Source: Streptomyces syringium | Lineage (GTDB): Bacteria > Actinomycetota > Actinomycetes > Streptomycetales > Streptomycetaceae | Direction: 5' to 3' | Assembly (NCBI RefSeq): GCF_017876625.1 | Contig: NZ_JAGIOH010000001.1 | Coordinates: 5,477,501 to 5,541,500 of the forward strand | DNA: 64,000 bases | Shown: positions 62,471-64,000 of the stretch, piece by piece | Position numbering within the stretch: position 1 is the stretch's first letter | How the letters are laid out: each line of letters opens with the position of its first letter | The notes under the pieces: generated by a model | Told to the model about the DNA's origin: nothing | The model's input: only the letters and a program-made list of their open reading frames with translations | Database searches by the model: none | Program-made: the position numbers and the translations under genes

Positions 62471-63664
62471 ATGGAGCGCTACCAGCCACGTGCGGCATTG
62501 ACCCGACGGTCCCTGTTGCGGGCCGGGGGCGCCGGTGCGCTCACGCTCGGCGCCCTCGGCGCACTGGGCGGCTGCGGCATTCCGCCCGCCGGACGCACCG
62601 GCGTGGACGGCTCGTCCGAGGACCGCTCCGCGTCGGAGAAAACGCTCTCCTTCTCCAACTGGACCGAGTACATCGACGTCGGTGAGGACGACAAGAGCCG
62701 CCCCACCCTGGACGACTTCCGGCGGCGCACCGGCATCGAGGTCGCGTACACCGAGGACATCAACGACAACGTCGAGTTCTTCGGCAAGGTCAGCAAGCAG
62801 CTCGCCGCCGGACAGGGCATCGGCCGCGACCTGATCTGCGTCACGGACTGGATGGCCGGCCGCATGATCGGCCTCGGCTGGGCGCAGCGGCTGGACGCCG
62901 CCAACCTGCCGAACGCCTACGCCAACCTCGCCCCCGGCTTCCGTACCCCCGACTGGGACCCCGGCCGCGCCCACTCCTACCCCTGGACCGGCATCCCCGC
63001 CGTCATCGCCTACAACCGCAAGGCGACCGGCGGCCGCAAGGTCGACTCCGTCTCCCAGCTCCTCGACGACCCCGCGCTCAAGGGCCGCGTCGGCCTGCTG
63101 TCCGAGATGCGCGACACCGTCGGCCTCACCCTCCTCGACATGGGCAAGCGGCCCGAGCACGTCACCGCCGACGACTACGGGGCCGCGATCGACCGGCTGC
63201 AGAAGGCCGTCGACCGCCGGCAGATCCGCCGCTTCACCGGAAACGACTACACGGGCGACCTCAACAGCGGCGACATCGCCGCCTGTATCGCCTGGGCAGG
63301 CGACCTCGTCCAGCTCCAGGCCGACAATTCCGACATCCAGTTCGCGGTGCCGGACGCCGGCTACATGCTTTCCAGCGACAATCTTCTGGTCCCCAACCAC
63401 GCCCGCCACAAGAAGAACGCCGAGCGTCTCATCGACTACTACTACCAGCCCGAGGTCGCGGCCCGGCTCGCCGCTTCCATCAACTATGTGAGCCCGGTGG
63501 CGGGCCTCCGCGAGGAACTCGCGAAAATCGACAAGGATCTGGCCGACAACACCTTGATCATCCCCAGTGAGGCGATGGCGGCGAAGGCACACGCCTTCCG
63601 CTCGCTGTCCGCCAAGGAGGACAAGGCGTTCGAAGCCGCATTCGCCGAGCTCACCGGCGCCTGA
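62471..63664 (+). CDS. Polyamine ABC transporter solute-binding lipoprotein
   Basis: 397 residues. Tat-like signal (LTRRSLLRAGGAG), lipobox LGGC. PotD/F-type body: SFSNWTEYID, YTEDINDNVEFFGK, RRFTGNDYTGDLNSGD. Start ATG 62471 with GGAAAGGG upstream. A PotA-like ATPase gene follows, so it is the receptor of a spermidine/putrescine importer. Confidence 0.92.
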   Translation: MERYQPRAALTRRSLLRAGGAGALTLGALGALGGCGIPPAGRTGVDGSSEDRSASEKTLSFSNWTEYIDVGEDDKSRPTLDDFRRRTGIEVAYTEDINDNVEFFGKVSKQLAAGQGIGRDLICVTDWMAGRMIGLGWAQRLDAANLPNAYANLAPGFRTPDWDPGRAHSYPWTGIPAVIAYNRKATGGRKVDSVSQLLDDPALKGRVGLLSEMRDTVGLTLLDMGKRPEHVTADDYGAAIDRLQKAVDRRQIRRFTGNDYTGDLNSGDIAACIAWAGDLVQLQADNSDIQFAVPDAGYMLSSDNLLVPNHARHKKNAERLIDYYYQPEVAARLAASINYVSPVAGLREELAKIDKDLADNTLIIPSEAMAAKAHAFRSLSAKEDKAFEAAFAELTGA

Positions 63665-63747
63665 CAGCCCGTACCCGCTCACCCCCGTTTCCACCTGTAC
63701 GCGGCCGACCTTCCCCGGCGCCCCCCGACACCCCTGGACCGACACCC

Positions 63748-64000
63748 ATGACAGCAACCGCCCCGACCGAGCGCACCGGCACCGAGGTCCGGCTCACCGG
63801 GATCAGCAAGAGCTACGGCACCTTCACCGCCGTCCACCCGCTCGACCTGACCGTCCCCGGCGGCTCGTTCTTCGCCCTCCTCGGCGCCTCCGGCTGCGGC
63901 AAGACCACCACCCTGCGCATGATCGCCGGTCTCGAGGACCCCAGCGCCGGCACCGTCGAGCTGGCCGGCGCGGACGTCACCGCCCTCCCCCCGCACAAGC
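63748..64000 (+). CDS. potA: PotA-like ABC transporter ATP-binding protein, cut by the window edge
   Basis: Only 84 residues are visible. Walker A GASGCGKTT at about residue 47 and the following TLRMIAGLEDPSAG are typical of spermidine/putrescine importers. It runs past the right edge; the permease genes are expected beyond. It starts 83 nt after the solute-binding protein gene. Confidence 0.9.
   Translation, partial: MTATAPTERTGTEVRLTGISKSYGTFTAVHPLDLTVPGGSFFALLGASGCGKTTTLRMIAGLEDPSAGTVELAGADVTALPPHK

Overview
The window is from the chromosome of a high-GC actinomycete, almost certainly a Streptomyces. Evidence: very GC-rich codon usage, many GTG and TTG starts, the sporulation sigma factor gene whiG, an nsdA-type differentiation regulator, a four-gene type I signal peptidase cluster as known from S. 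lividans, and a GlnR-type amtB-glnK-glnD locus. From memory (unchecked), the order resembles the S. coelicolor core-genome arm from smc to the polyamine-uptake genes. No prophage, insertion sequence, CRISPR array, tRNA or rRNA was seen.

Layout. 1-8.5 kb: the 3' part of smc, a glucose-type sugar porter with its own promoter, an NCS1 permease on the other strand, and ftsY. 8.6-18.5 kb: a small primase-polymerase-domain protein, nsdA, the nitrogen cluster amtB-glnK-glnD behind a GlnR-box-like site, ffh, and a methyltransferase. 18.8-24 kb: an archaeal/eukaryotic-type proS, a SprT-like protein, and rpsP-khpA-rimM-trmD-rplS. 24-32 kb: sipW-sipX-sipY, then sipZ with its own promoter, a Nudix hydrolase, a DUF2469 protein, yraN, comM/yifB and dprA. 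32-40.5 kb: whiG, a TetR regulator, an M23-like protein, then rpsB-tsf-pyrH-frr-cdsA-rlmN. 40.6-44.5 kb: a TPP riboswitch followed by a thiamine-type ABC importer. 44.6-48.9 kb, minus strand: a DMT permease, a LOG-family protein and a two-gene ABC system. 49.2-64 kb: a region centred on polyamine (putrescine/spermidine) use, with an omega-aminotransferase, an Lrp/AsnC regulator, two aldehyde dehydrogenases, two paralogous Tat-type lipoprotein solute-binding proteins and the start of a PotA-like ATPase. Interleaved are a TetR/MFS pair, a glycerophosphodiesterase, an adenosine deaminase-like enzyme (possibly for aminodeoxyfutalosine in menaquinone synthesis), a NADAR protein and two DUF4190 membrane proteins.

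How genes work together. FtsY and Ffh form the signal recognition particle pathway, and the four Sip enzymes then process the exported proteins. GlnK and GlnD sense nitrogen next to the ammonium channel AmtB. In the polyamine region, uptake (solute-binding protein plus PotA) is followed by transamination and aldehyde oxidation towards GABA.

Most of the window is conserved housekeeping DNA. The most notable observations are regulatory. Two polyamine genes share one promoter module of three blocks at identical spacing. Two distant intergenic regions carry the same 12-bp tandem repeat. Several genes have a -10-like hexamer 6-9 nt before the start codon, suggesting leaderless transcripts. A perfect palindrome lies just downstream of the sipZ promoter. 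No clear new biological system was found.
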